A stretch of DNA of 64,000 nucleotides from Alloscardovia venturai (GCF_042676605.1 NZ_JBHTHQ010000021.1:186001-250000); one strand, 5' to 3'; shown: positions 26,384 through 35,813, counted from the stretch's first letter. Numbers and translations are program-made. Notes: a model not told the origin generated them from the letters alone.

Positions 26384-26643
26384 AAACATTTGAAGGTCTT
26401 TTTGAAGAGCTCAGTCAGAAAGCTCAGAATCGTCCAGAAAGTTCCTTAACGGTAGAAGAACTCGATAAGGGGACGCACTTCATCGGTAAAAAAATTAACG
26501 AAGAGGCCGGTGAGGTATGGATTGCTGCCGAGTATGAGGGAAAAGAACGCACTGCTGAGGAAATGAGCCAGCTGCTTTACCATGTTCAAGTCATGATGAT
26601 TAAGCATGGTATTACCCTCGAGGACGTGTACAAGTACTTGTAA
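26380..26643 (+). CDS. hisE: Phosphoribosyl-ATP pyrophosphatase
   Basis: Second step of histidine synthesis. All-alpha MazG-like fold with KKINEEAGEVWIAAEYEG near residues 32-49 carrying the metal-binding Glu residues. 87 residues, normal. The ATG overlaps the rpe stop, so translation is coupled; AGGAGG lies just upstream. Confidence 0.95.
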   Translation: MKTFEGLFEELSQKAQNRPESSLTVEELDKGTHFIGKKINEEAGEVWIAAEYEGKERTAEEMSQLLYHVQVMMIKHGITLEDVYKYL

Positions 26644-26709
26644 AAAGCATACACATCAGAAGATGCGAGGACACAGTCACGATTTTGAGCGTAAGGGGAC
26701 GATAAGCAT

Positions 26710-27561
26710 ATGTTAAAGATTGCTGTGCCAAATAAAGGCATGCTCTCAGAACCGGCATGGAATTTATTGAAAGAAGCTGGCTATAAATTACGCTCAAATC
26801 CGCGTCAGCTCGTTGTTGATGACGAAGCAAACGGAATTCAACTTTTCTATTTGCGGCCACTCGATATCGCAGTATATGTGGGAAGTGGCATGATCGATAT
26901 CGGCATTACAGGTCGTGATATGCTTCTTAATTCCCAGACCGAAGCTGTCGAACAAATGAGTTTAGGTTTTGGCGAGTCGACATTCTGCTTTGCAGCTCCA
27001 CGCGATAGCGATATCGTACAGATTGAGCAACTCGAAGGGAAGCGTATCGCAACATCGTTTGATAAGATTGTCGCAGACTTCTTGGCAGAGCACCACCTGA
27101 ATGCAAAAGTTGTTCATTTAGATGGCGCGGTGGAATCTTCTGTCCAGCTTGGAGTGGCGGATGCTATAGCTGATGTTGTCTCTACAGGAACGACTTTGCG
27201 AAATGCCGGACTGCGCATTTTCGGCGAACCGATTGTGACGTCGGAAGCAATTGTAATTCGTGCTCCTCATGTAGATGAAGATGACCGTGATTTGGTTGTC
27301 TTCCAGCGCAGACTTCGGGGGGTCATGACTGCTCACTCGTATGTTCTTATGGATTATGATATTCCTCTTGAGCATGTCGAAGAGGCAGTTGCTATAACGC
27401 CAGGGTTTGAATCTCCTACAGTTTCGCCTTTACATGATTCACAATGGGCAGCTGTACGAGCTATGATTCCTAAGGACAAGATGAATACGCTCATGGATCA
27501 GCTTTACGAGGTCGGGGCTAGAGCTATTATCATTACAGCTATACAGGCATCACGAATGTAA
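26710..27561 (+). CDS. hisG: ATP phosphoribosyltransferase (long form)
   Basis: First, feedback-controlled step of histidine synthesis. Periplasmic-binding-like catalytic fold with IAVPNKGMLSEPA at the start and DIGITGRDMLL near 62. The PRPP loop is near DVVSTGTTLRNAGL (about 157). 283 residues includes the C-terminal regulatory domain of the long form, so no HisZ is needed. AAGGGGACGATAAGC precedes the ATG. Confidence 0.96.
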   Translation: MLKIAVPNKGMLSEPAWNLLKEAGYKLRSNPRQLVVDDEANGIQLFYLRPLDIAVYVGSGMIDIGITGRDMLLNSQTEAVEQMSLGFGESTFCFAAPRDSDIVQIEQLEGKRIATSFDKIVADFLAEHHLNAKVVHLDGAVESSVQLGVADAIADVVSTGTTLRNAGLRIFGEPIVTSEAIVIRAPHVDEDDRDLVVFQRRLRGVMTAHSYVLMDYDIPLEHVEEAVAITPGFESPTVSPLHDSQWAAVRAMIPKDKMNTLMDQLYEVGARAIIITAIQASRM

Positions 27562-27568
27562 GGGAGCT

Positions 27569-28192
27569 ATGGCAGAAGAAGAATTAGAGAAGGAAGCTCT
27601 GAAGCTTAAGCCGACTAATCGTATCGTGACGTGGCCGAATCTTGTGAGCTTATTTCGTCTTATCTCGATTCCATTTATAGCAGTCCTCATTTCTCATGAT
27701 TATTTGCTATGGGGACTAGTGCTTCTCGCTTTTTCTGCTTTGACAGATGCTCTTGATGGTTTTCTTGCGCGTAAGCTGAACCAAATTACGAAACTTGGTC
27801 AGATTCTTGACCCCATAGCTGATCGATTACTAATTTTCTGCTCGATTTTAGCTTTAGGCACATCAGGTTTCATCCCATGGTGGTTCCTGCTCGTCGTAGG
27901 AGCACGTGATTTGATGCTAGGTGTAGTAATTATAATCCTTGCACAGTTCGGATATGGTCCGCTCCCTGTGCATTTTGTGGGAAAAACAGCGACTGCCATG
28001 ATTATGGCCGATATTCCTCTTCTCATGATTTCTGGGTTGGGAACTGCACCGATTTTTGGTTTACTTGCTACAGCTGGAACTGCTTTGGCAATTTGGGGCG
28101 TTGTAATGTATTGGATAGCAGGAATTATCTATGTTCGTCAAGCAATAGGCCTTGTTCGGGGGACTTTACGTGAGCAGCGAGCAGCACACTAG
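27569..28192 (+). CDS. pgsA: CDP-diacylglycerol-glycerol-3-phosphate phosphatidyltransferase
   Basis: Makes phosphatidylglycerol phosphate. The CDP-alcohol transferase motif is complete: DALDGFLARKLNQITKLGQI then LDPIADR (residues about 51-78), with four Asp residues. Four to five membrane segments. 207 residues. AAGGGAGCT precedes the ATG, 7 bases after hisG. Heads a conserved group with DUF881, Sbp, GarA and FtsR genes. Confidence 0.92.
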   Translation: MAEEELEKEALKLKPTNRIVTWPNLVSLFRLISIPFIAVLISHDYLLWGLVLLAFSALTDALDGFLARKLNQITKLGQILDPIADRLLIFCSILALGTSGFIPWWFLLVVGARDLMLGVVIIILAQFGYGPLPVHFVGKTATAMIMADIPLLMISGLGTAPIFGLLATAGTALAIWGVVMYWIAGIIYVRQAIGLVRGTLREQRAAH

Positions 28193-29162
28193 TAACACTA
28201 TTCCCAGTATCATTCCGCCAGAATCGATAAAAAATACAGCTCGCGTACGTTCTGTATTCTCTGCTGATGTACGAAAACTTGGCAAGCATCGGATTGACAA
28301 GGATACATCATCTTTGATACACGATGTCACAGATATTAAAGATCGTCGTAGACAGAGTTCCTCACAACTTATCGATGATTTGATTTCGCGTCCGATTGAT
28401 CCGATGTTTGAGGACTCTACATTAACTGCCATGCGTATATCGCCAAGTCGGCGTATCGTTACACAGATTATTTCTTTTTTACTGTGCATCATTGTAGGAT
28501 TCACAGGAACACAAGTAGTTCGCAACCTTCAAGGACGTTCACGCGAAAAAGTTCGTGCAGCTCTTGCAGCACAAGTATCTGACGTGGCAAAAAACGCTAA
28601 GAAATTGGAATCGGATATATCACAACAACGTTCCAGTCTGACACAGCTCACCAACAAATCCCGTAAAGAGGCCGAAAATCTCTCGTCCGTGTATACCACC
28701 AATATTATGAATGCCCAATCAAAGGTGGCGGGCGACGGAATTACAGTGACGTTGCGGAATCCAACTATTTCATCATCAGCGCAAAATACTCTTCAGGGAC
28801 GTGTTACTGATGGACAAAGTCAGACAAATGTCACCGATGCACAACTCCAACTTATAATATCGTACTTATGGGCTGGTGGTGCTGAAGCTATAAGTGTCAA
28901 TGATCTTCGTCTTGGGCCACAAACCTCCGTACGTTCTGCAGGTGGGACGGTACTTGTAGGCGTGACAGGCATACAAAGCCCCTACATTATTAAAGCCATA
29001 GGGCACAGAGATACTCTCAAGGGTGCTATTACAAGTAATATCGATATCAAAGGTTTATTTACAGGTCGTGGCATTGATTTTGCTGTAGAAAATTCGACAA
29101 ATCTTCAGTTACCAGCTGCGAGTACAGTAGATACTCAGTACGCAAAAAGGAAAGAAAACTAA
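28170..29162 (+). CDS. DUF881 membrane-anchored protein (first copy)
   Basis: Single-pass membrane protein: about 85 cytoplasmic residues, a hydrophobic helix near 95-118, a coiled segment (near 125-175), then the external DUF881 domain. The domain shows ITVTLRNP and LQLIISYLWAGGAEAISVN near 215-240. In other bacteria the family sits with Sbp near division genes. GTG start chosen from GGGGGA at 28158-28163; this overlaps pgsA by 23 bases. Function unknown, likely envelope or division. Confidence 0.85.
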   Translation: MSSEQHTSNTIPSIIPPESIKNTARVRSVFSADVRKLGKHRIDKDTSSLIHDVTDIKDRRRQSSSQLIDDLISRPIDPMFEDSTLTAMRISPSRRIVTQIISFLLCIIVGFTGTQVVRNLQGRSREKVRAALAAQVSDVAKNAKKLESDISQQRSSLTQLTNKSRKEAENLSSVYTTNIMNAQSKVAGDGITVTLRNPTISSSAQNTLQGRVTDGQSQTNVTDAQLQLIISYLWAGGAEAISVNDLRLGPQTSVRSAGGTVLVGVTGIQSPYIIKAIGHRDTLKGAITSNIDIKGLFTGRGIDFAVENSTNLQLPAASTVDTQYAKRKEN

Positions 29163-29163
29163 T

Positions 29164-29496
29164 ATGGCAGCAGTTCTTGGCATCATAGTCGGAGTGGTCG
29201 TCGGTATTTTTGTGCATACAGACATACCTGTGTGGCTTCAACCATATTTGCCAATTATGGTTGTTGCTGCATTAGATGCATTACTTGGTGCAGCACGGTC
29301 ATTTTTTGAACGTAACTTTTCCGATCGTGTATTTATCATATCCTTCTTGTCCAACGTCATTACTGCAACGTTATTAGTGTATATTGGTACTCTTCTTGGA
29401 GTGAGTAGCCAGCTTACGACCGCTGTCATTGTGGTCCTTGGCATACGTATCTTTTCTAATGTGTCTGCTATACGGCGTTTTATTTTTAGCTCGTGA
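29164..29496 (+). CDS. sbp: Small basic membrane protein (DUF1290/Sbp)
   Basis: 110 residues with three to four membrane helices and very little outside the membrane. The pattern IVGVVVGIFV, IMVVAALDALLGAARS and FFERNFSDRVFIISFLSNV is typical of the Sbp family found beside ftsZ or DUF881 genes. It lies between two DUF881 genes (1 and 12 bases away), the standard actinobacterial arrangement. Exact role unknown. Confidence 0.9.
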   Translation: MAAVLGIIVGVVVGIFVHTDIPVWLQPYLPIMVVAALDALLGAARSFFERNFSDRVFIISFLSNVITATLLVYIGTLLGVSSQLTTAVIVVLGIRIFSNVSAIRRFIFSS

Positions 29497-29508
29497 TAGA
29501 GGTCGAGG

Positions 29509-30393
29509 ATGGTTAAAGTCAATTCAAAACTTCTGCATAGCGAAGATACGCCGAATTTTGATAAACAGATTCGACAAACGGATACTGAAAAGCTTGCTGA
29601 TGACACGCAGACTGGCGTCTTCCCGCAGATAAAGACCAATGCTGGGATACGTCGGACGACGACGCAGACAATTTCGACATGGTCGGAGTTTATACGAGAG
29701 ATACGGCATAGCCGTCATACTCGAAGTATTGTCGCATTTGTGATTTTGCTCTTTCTCGGAGCTGCTCTCGGTTTCGGTTTTGTGGCCCAACAACGTATAA
29801 CTGATACATCATATACTTCGCTGAGTGAATCGGAATTGGTCTCTCTTCTGGATGAGACGAATAATCAAGTATCTCGTTTAGAGTCTCAAAAGACACAGCT
29901 GGATAGTCAGCTGGCGTCAATTCAGTCTGCAGCAAATAAACAGCAGGAGATTGAGCGTGTCGCGAAGTTGAATCAAGACGCAAATGACATCTTGAGTGGC
30001 AAGGTTGCTGCTACTGGTCCAGGAGTCGAAATTACTATCACACAAGGCTCTCAGAAAGTGACGGCAGCTGCTCTCTTCACTGTTATTGAAGAGTTACGCA
30101 ATGCGGGTGCCGAAGTTATTCAAATCGGTGATGTTCGGGTTGTAACATCGACATATGTGATAAATACTTCGAGCGGGCTGATGAGTGACGGCAAATATTT
30201 AACGTCACCTTATGTCATCAAAGCAATTGGCGATAAGTCCAATTTGCAAGATGCTATAGAGATAAGTGGTGGAGTAGGTTCTACACTGCGAGTTAATTAT
30301 GACGCCGTCGTAAAAGTAGCTCAAAAAGATAAAGTGACTATTTCAGCTTTAGCAAATACATTCGAATATAAGTACGCGAAAACGGTAGAATAA
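29509..30393 (+). CDS. DUF881 membrane-anchored protein (second copy)
   Basis: Same architecture as the first copy: 75-residue cytoplasmic part, a membrane helix near 78-97, a coiled segment near 105-150 with many Gln and Ser, then DUF881. Domain blocks include VEITITQGS and LRNAGAEVIQIGDVRVV. 294 residues. GAGG upstream of the ATG. The two copies are diverged and may form a heteromer. Confidence 0.88.
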   Translation: MVKVNSKLLHSEDTPNFDKQIRQTDTEKLADDTQTGVFPQIKTNAGIRRTTTQTISTWSEFIREIRHSRHTRSIVAFVILLFLGAALGFGFVAQQRITDTSYTSLSESELVSLLDETNNQVSRLESQKTQLDSQLASIQSAANKQQEIERVAKLNQDANDILSGKVAATGPGVEITITQGSQKVTAAALFTVIEELRNAGAEVIQIGDVRVVTSTYVINTSSGLMSDGKYLTSPYVIKAIGDKSNLQDAIEISGGVGSTLRVNYDAVVKVAQKDKVTISALANTFEYKYAKTVE

Positions 30394-30397
30394 AGGT

Positions 30398-30829
30398 ATG
30401 GAAATTTCAATCCCAACAGCAGGTGAAACAACAGTTATTGGTATGCCAGCTGTGACTGTACCTGTCACAGCGACAGGGGAGCGCCCTCTAACCCAAGAAG
30501 ATATGGCGACAATAGCAGCATTGAATGATAATTCTGCACTACTTATAGCCACACGAGGTGCACACGGTGCTCGTTATCTTCTCGATGCCGATGTCACTAC
30601 CGCGGGACGCGATGCAAGTAGCGATATCTTGCTTGATGATAATACAGTCTCGCGGGAACATACTGTATTCAAACGAGAGAATGGACAATTTTCCATTCAT
30701 GATGTGGGCAGTCTCAATGGCACATACGTCAATCGTAAACGTGTTGATGATGAAGCTCTCAAGAATGGTGATGAAATTATGATTGGGCGTTTCCGCTTCG
30801 TATTCTTTACCCATTCAGCAATCGCATGA
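30398..30829 (+). CDS. garA: GarA/OdhI-like FHA-domain protein
   Basis: Phosphopeptide-binding regulator. The FHA domain spans about 60-140 with GRDASSDILLDDNTVSREH, SLNGTYVN and GDEIMIGRFRFVF. The N-terminal tail has an ETT triplet at residues 10-12, as in mycobacterial GarA and corynebacterial OdhI, where a Ser/Thr kinase phosphorylates a threonine and the protein controls 2-oxoglutarate enzymes. Its target here is unknown, since a bifidobacterial-type cell has an incomplete TCA cycle. Four bases after the second DUF881 gene. Confidence 0.87.
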   Translation: MEISIPTAGETTVIGMPAVTVPVTATGERPLTQEDMATIAALNDNSALLIATRGAHGARYLLDADVTTAGRDASSDILLDDNTVSREHTVFKRENGQFSIHDVGSLNGTYVNRKRVDDEALKNGDEIMIGRFRFVFFTHSAIA

Positions 30830-30917
30830 GAATATAATACGATCAATAATCCATATCGACATAATCGTCACATTTATGTGCGTACAATTGCATGTGGATA
30901 ATTGAGAGAGTATAGGG

Positions 30918-31583
30918 ATGACGATGACTGATGAATTGGTGAGACCACAGCTAAGCCTTCATGTGAAGCTGGAAGATCGTACTGATTTAAGTGCACATAG
31001 CGCTGTACAAGGTGAGCTCTTTACTGTAGAAAATGATGCTACAGAGATTGGCTATAGGGGAGTCATCGCATCGAAAGTCGCTGGTATTACCTATCGTCAG
31101 CTCGACTACTGGGCGCGAAAGCATATCGTCGAGCCGAGCATTACACCTTCATCGGGATCAGGGTCACGCCGACTTTACTCTTTTAAGGATATAGTGATTT
31201 TGGCTGTCGCAAAAAAGCTTTTGGACACGGGAGTCAATCTCAATAATGTGACAGTTGCTTTAGGCTATCTTGAGAAACGCTCCGTTCGAGATCTTGAAAA
31301 CGCTATCATTATGTCTGACGGTATTAATATTTTTGAATGTACATCAGACTTTGAGATGATGAATCTCATAAAAAATGGGCATGCTGTGTTTGGTGTGTCT
31401 GTTGGAGTGTTGTGGCACGAAATTTCTGATGCGTTGGCTGCTCAGGATACTATGCAAGCTCATGAATCAACGCCACGAAAAGCATCTATGACCATGAGCA
31501 CAATTGATGAGCTCGCGCAACGACGTATGCAACGAAAGATTGAGTTGCAGCAACAAGCACTGTATCAAGCACAGGTTATCTAG
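30918..31583 (+). CDS. ftsR: MerR-family regulator, FtsR-like
   Basis: DNA-binding protein with a winged HTH near residues 50-115: GITYRQLDYWARKHIVEPS then SGSRRLYSFKDIVILAVAKKLLD. This is the MerR/SoxR-type pattern without metal cysteines. In Corynebacterium and Mycobacterium the gene next to garA/odhI is the division regulator FtsR. 221 residues. ATG 30918 or 30924. The 88-base upstream gap contains CACAT-TT-ATGTG, a possible operator. Confidence 0.85.
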   Translation: MTMTDELVRPQLSLHVKLEDRTDLSAHSAVQGELFTVENDATEIGYRGVIASKVAGITYRQLDYWARKHIVEPSITPSSGSGSRRLYSFKDIVILAVAKKLLDTGVNLNNVTVALGYLEKRSVRDLENAIIMSDGINIFECTSDFEMMNLIKNGHAVFGVSVGVLWHEISDALAAQDTMQAHESTPRKASMTMSTIDELAQRRMQRKIELQQQALYQAQVI

Positions 31584-31597
31584 AATATTTAAAAAAT

Positions 31598-31644
31598 AAA
31601 GTTGTGTCCTCGTACGTATTGTATACGAGGACACAACTTTTAAT
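31598..31644. terminator. Bidirectional terminator between ftsR and the HAD gene
   Basis: Perfect 17-base stem (31598-31614 with 31624-31640) with a 9-base loop, flanked by A-run on the left and TTTTAAT on the right. It serves two convergent transcripts. Confidence 0.93.
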
Positions 31645-31722
31645 ATGTCAGAAGAAAGTGTGACGAAGTACTTTAGGGTTGGGCAACTAACAAACTATTA
31701 TCCAAATCTGACATAACGTACA

Positions 31723-32436
31723 TTATCGGCTAAATATGGAATTTACTGTATCAAGCAAATCTTCCACACCTTCCGCAACGGCGTCGGCATTATGTTCTTC
31801 GAACTCGCCATCAGCCGCATAGCCCCAACCTGCGCCGATTGCAGGAATATTATTCGCATGTGCACCGTCGATATCTGTCCAACGGTCGCCAACCATAACT
31901 GCTCGGTCGCCAGCTTCTTCGTTATAGCGAAGTTTTTCAAAAGCAAACGCAATAACTTGATCTTTATGCAAACGGCTAGTATCTAAGCCACCAGATGCGC
32001 CATATATGCCTGTGACAAGATATTCAAGTCCAATATGCTCGCACAAGCGATTTGCCTCATTCTGTGGTTTTGACGTCGCTACAGCAAGAACATATCCAGC
32101 CTCGCGTAGCTTCTGAAGCTGCCCGAGAAGCCCGAAATACATGCGGCTAAGGTATAATCCCGGAATTTTCTGTCCTGGTGCCTGTGGGTCGTCAAAGAAT
32201 GGCTTTGTATAGGATTCGCGGAAGAAATTAACAGCATCCTGCGCATTATCTTCGGTGAAACCATGCGACATGAAAGAATCAACCAAAGCTGGGCCAATGA
32301 AAGTTTGCAACTCACGGTCATCTGGCATTTCTTTGTTAAAGTGCGTGTACGTTAGCCTAACCGATGCCAAAATACCTTCAGCAGACTTTACACATGTGCC
32401 GTCCAAATCCAGCAAAACAATTTTCCGATTACTCAT
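31723..32436 (-). CDS. HAD-superfamily phosphatase (phosphoglycolate-phosphatase-like)
   Basis: Hydrolyses a small phosphate ester; the substrate cannot be told from sequence. HAD motif I LLDLDGTCV is at residues 7-15, motif II region LAVATSKP near 107, and motif IV VMVGDRWTDIDGAHANNI near 177-195. A helical cap lies between I and II. The ATG at 32436 overlaps the rbpA stop (ATGAGTAA), so translation is coupled; AGGGTGG lies upstream. A longer frame to 32457 has no site. Confidence 0.88.
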   Translation of the reverse strand: MSNRKIVLLDLDGTCVKSAEGILASVRLTYTHFNKEMPDDRELQTFIGPALVDSFMSHGFTEDNAQDAVNFFRESYTKPFFDDPQAPGQKIPGLYLSRMYFGLLGQLQKLREAGYVLAVATSKPQNEANRLCEHIGLEYLVTGIYGASGGLDTSRLHKDQVIAFAFEKLRYNEEAGDRAVMVGDRWTDIDGAHANNIPAIGAGWGYAADGEFEEHNADAVAEGVEDLLDTVNSIFSR

Positions 32437-32776
32437 AGTCTGGGAACCACCCTTCACGCTTCATCTGGAGACGTTTTTCTAGCAAATCTTTCAGCTCTTC
32501 TTCTGTACGACGTTCTAAAAGCATATCCCAGTGCGTGCGGGTTGGCTTTGTAATCTCATCAGCCTCTTCGTCTTCAGCGTTTTCAAGCTTTGCAGTTTGG
32601 CCGCAACGGCATTCCCACTCGGCTGGTGGTTCAGCTTCAGACGATAAAGGCAAAATCGTCTTATGTCCTCGTGGACAAATATAAGTAAACTCAGTACGTG
32701 CAGCAAATTCAACATTACTGTCTGACTCAAGTGACTTCGCACCGATACTCATACCGCGAAGTGAGCGTTCTGCCAT
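32429..32776 (-). CDS. rbpA: RNA polymerase-binding protein RbpA
   Basis: Actinobacterial transcription activator that binds the principal sigma factor and stabilises open complexes. 115 residues. N-terminal tail MAERSLRGMSIGAKSLE, the core with CxxGH-type FTYICPRGHKTILPL and WECRCGQTAKL, then the sigma-interacting helix THWDMLLERRTEEELKDLL. AAGGAGAATGAC precedes the ATG. Its presence is strong evidence for Actinobacteria. Confidence 0.96.
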   Translation of the reverse strand: MAERSLRGMSIGAKSLESDSNVEFAARTEFTYICPRGHKTILPLSSEAEPPAEWECRCGQTAKLENAEDEEADEITKPTRTHWDMLLERRTEEELKDLLEKRLQMKREGWFPDYE

Positions 32777-32846
32777 GTCATTCTCCTTGTATTTTCTTTA
32801 CCTTAACCGTACTAAACTCATAAGACGGATAAGGAGTATATATCAT

Positions 32847-35375
32847 TTAATCCAGTGGATTAAGAGCAACGATTCCGTGATTAACGAGGTTATATGCTTT
32901 GTGTGCGACAATGCGTAGACATTCATTATTTGTGTTCTTACCTATGTCTGCAAGCTGGTTAAGTACGTCGCTCGTACGTTTACAGGTTCGAACAAAGTCG
33001 CCCGCAGTAAGGTCACGTGAGCGTAAGACCTCAGTCAGAGGTTTATCTGTCACCCAGTTAAACATAACCTCTACAAGACCATAATCAAGTGGTTTAAAAG
33101 GCTCTAAATCAAAGGAATCGCAGATGAAACGTGTCTTATGATCGACATGCTTGATACGTGCAACATAGCTTGCTATCGCACCATGAGCTCCCCCTGGGTA
33201 ATGTGCTGGTTCGCTTGACGATCCGTAACGCGATTCATAGACAAATGCGGTAACGAGGCTAGCGCACTCTTCAGCGGTCATGCTGTCGAAAATGCCGGCG
33301 CTGATGCACTGCGCAAGGATAAGATCGTTTTCGCTATAAATCTGACGGAGAAGTTCGCCTCGAGGTGTGAGAGAAAGATTACCGTCTGGAGTGGGTACGA
33401 GATAATCAAGCTGCTGAAGCACCGTACAGATACGATCAAAGTGACGTGATACAGATTGCGTTCGTGATGCTAAACGATTCTCGAGTCGTTCAAGTTCACG
33501 CTGCTGTCGAGCCCATCGGTGTCCCCATCGTATATGAGTATCAAAATCTGCACATAATCGGCATGGATGGCTTTGCTCACGACTGCGTAGTACAGAAATC
33601 TTTTTATCTAGGGCGGCAAATGCTTTTTTGCGTGCTTTGGCTGAGGAGAAGCTTGTTGCTTTTAAAACTCTACGATCTTTTTTCTCAAGGTCTGAAATAC
33701 TCATCCGAATACGCATGAAGTCTGTAAAATTACCGCGATCACAGAGCATCGCATCCTCATATTGTGCTACTACCCTACGAGTATCCTCTATCATGTCTGT
33801 GAGGCTCGCTGCCGACTCTTGCGCTTCCCACTGTGCGAAAGACATGTCAAGCGTGCGGCGTGATTGATTGAGTGTGTGTGTATGAAGAAGGTTTACTGCC
33901 ATATTAAATGTTGGAGTAAAACTCGAATGCAATGGGTACACACGTTTTGAAGCGAGACGAGCAGCAGAAGCTGGCGCAAATCCATGATGATCTACGACGA
34001 CAGCATGTCCAATTGAGTCAATACCTCGACGACCTGCGCGTCCGGTGAGTTGTGTGAACTCGCCAGGCGTCAGCGCGACATGACCAGTGCCATTGTATTT
34101 TTCGAGTTTTTCAACGATGACACTACGTGCAGGCATATTGATACCAAGCGCAAGCGTTTCAGTAGCGAAGACGACCTTAACGAGTCCACGCTCGAAGAGC
34201 GCCTCGACAATATGTCGAAAGAGCGTAATCATACCTGCATGATGAGCAGCGAATCCAAGCTCTAGAGCTGAGACAAACTGTGCGAAATGAAGCGCCTTCA
34301 TCTCATCACGAGTTAATTGTCCATCAATCATGTCATTGACTATGGAACGAATCTGACGAACTTCATCCTCAGTGGTAAGCTCAAGACCCGCCTGCAAGCA
34401 TTGCGACACTGCCTTATCGCACCCCGCTCGGGAAAAAATAAAATAAATTCCAGGAAGCATATCGAGAAAGTCAAGTTCATCAATGACTGCCCACCTTTTC
34501 GGTGTGTAATGACGTATCGGACCTGTATGTGGACGCTGTTGCAAAGCGTGTCGTTTACTTTTGCGTCCCAAGGATTTTTGAGACGAAGCTTTCAACTGTC
34601 TGCGTGCTGCTTGGTCGAGGTTGTCTAAGGCTGTGACGAGTGAATGATTAATCGTGTCAGAATCCTCATTTTGGTATAAGTCGAATATACGAGGTTCGTG
34701 ATGAGGGTCTTCCTGAAGAAGTACATGCTGGAGTAATGGGATTGGACGCTTTTCTGACATTACGAGTGTCGTGTCCCCGCGCACGGAGCGCATCCATGCA
34801 GTGAAGTCTTCCACATTAGAGACAGTCGCTGAAAGTCCAATTATTTTTACAGATAACGGTAAATGAATTATAACTTCTTCCCAGACTTGCCCGCGCGTAC
34901 GATCAGCAAGATAATGCACTTCATCGAGAATAACGTAGCGTAGAGAGTCAAGAGTTGTTGAACTTGCATAAAGCATATTACGCAAGACTTCAGTAGTCAT
35001 AACGACGATATCTGCTTCAGAATTAATCGACATATCGCCGGTCAGGAGTCCTACCCTATCTGCACCATAAACCTCCACGAGTTCATGGTATTTCTGATTG
35101 CTTAAAGCTTTAATAGGCGTCGTATAGAACGCTTTAACATTTTTATGTTGAGCAAGATAAATGGCAAAATCTGCAATAACTGTCTTACCTGCTCCAGTGG
35201 GTGCCGCTACAAGGACATTATGACCATTATCGAGTGCTTCGCATGCCTCGATTTGGAAATCATCAAGGTCGAAAGGTAATGTTTGAGCGAAGAGTCCAGT
35301 AATACTTTTCGCTTGACGTTGGCGATTTTTAAATGCAGCATAGCGCTGTGCCGGGGTGAGAATTTTTTCTGACAT
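32847..35375 (-). CDS. helY: Ski2-like DEAD/DEAH-box helicase (HelY family)
   Basis: ATP-dependent RNA/DNA helicase. Walker A APTGAGKT at 58-65, DEVH box at 151-154, SAT motif in GLSATVSNVEDF near 178, and QLTGRAGRRGID near 435. A long insert and a C-terminal DSHCT-like region follow. 842 residues from ATG 35375. In mycobacteria helY sits next to pafBC and tatAC; the same surroundings occur here with a small membrane protein in the tat position. Confidence 0.93.
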   Translation of the reverse strand: MSEKILTPAQRYAAFKNRQRQAKSITGLFAQTLPFDLDDFQIEACEALDNGHNVLVAAPTGAGKTVIADFAIYLAQHKNVKAFYTTPIKALSNQKYHELVEVYGADRVGLLTGDMSINSEADIVVMTTEVLRNMLYASSTTLDSLRYVILDEVHYLADRTRGQVWEEVIIHLPLSVKIIGLSATVSNVEDFTAWMRSVRGDTTLVMSEKRPIPLLQHVLLQEDPHHEPRIFDLYQNEDSDTINHSLVTALDNLDQAARRQLKASSQKSLGRKSKRHALQQRPHTGPIRHYTPKRWAVIDELDFLDMLPGIYFIFSRAGCDKAVSQCLQAGLELTTEDEVRQIRSIVNDMIDGQLTRDEMKALHFAQFVSALELGFAAHHAGMITLFRHIVEALFERGLVKVVFATETLALGINMPARSVIVEKLEKYNGTGHVALTPGEFTQLTGRAGRRGIDSIGHAVVVDHHGFAPASAARLASKRVYPLHSSFTPTFNMAVNLLHTHTLNQSRRTLDMSFAQWEAQESAASLTDMIEDTRRVVAQYEDAMLCDRGNFTDFMRIRMSISDLEKKDRRVLKATSFSSAKARKKAFAALDKKISVLRSREQSHPCRLCADFDTHIRWGHRWARQQRELERLENRLASRTQSVSRHFDRICTVLQQLDYLVPTPDGNLSLTPRGELLRQIYSENDLILAQCISAGIFDSMTAEECASLVTAFVYESRYGSSSEPAHYPGGAHGAIASYVARIKHVDHKTRFICDSFDLEPFKPLDYGLVEVMFNWVTDKPLTEVLRSRDLTAGDFVRTCKRTSDVLNQLADIGKNTNNECLRIVAHKAYNLVNHGIVALNPLD

Positions 35376-35414
35376 CAAAAAGTTTCTTGAGTTTATAGCA
35401 GTTGTCTCTATGTA

Positions 35415-35813
35415 TTATTGAACATCTTGAGCACGCGAATCGCTTATGCTAGCGGAAGTCTCCAAAGAATTCTCCAGTGTTTCTAAATCTGTGAGAGTAT
35501 AAGAATCCCAACGTTGACGTATGAGGGCTCTCTTGTGTTTGCGTTGAGTCTTGCGCTCTTCAATCTCCGTGCGCACTGTTGTGTAACGGTCTGATACTTC
35601 CCAGAGCGGTCGAATGAAAAATGGTACTGAATCTTCAGGAGTTTCAGGTAAATTGGTATCGCTTAAACGAGTAACCCGCTCTGAAATCACGGATCCTGTC
35701 TTCCCTACTTTTCTTCCCGCAGACAAGCCATGACGAATAACGAAGTAAACGCCATAACCGAGACACACAAAAAAGAAAATCCACAGAAGAGCCCAAACCC
35801 ACGCAGGAACCAT
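35415..35813 (-). CDS. Small single-pass membrane protein of unknown function
   Basis: 132 residues: one hydrophobic helix near residues 4-26, a short basic amphipathic stretch (SAGRKVGKTGSVISERV), then a charged cytoplasmic tail with a helical Arg/Lys/Glu-rich part. I do not recognise a family. The ATG overlaps the stop of the upstream WYL gene (TGATG), with GGAG before it, so the two are translationally coupled. It occupies the slot of tatA/tatC in mycobacteria, but I see no defining Tat motif. Confidence 0.72.
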   Translation of the reverse strand: MVPAWVWALLWIFFFVCLGYGVYFVIRHGLSAGRKVGKTGSVISERVTRLSDTNLPETPEDSVPFFIRPLWEVSDRYTTVRTEIEERKTQRKHKRALIRQRWDSYTLTDLETLENSLETSASISDSRAQDVQ

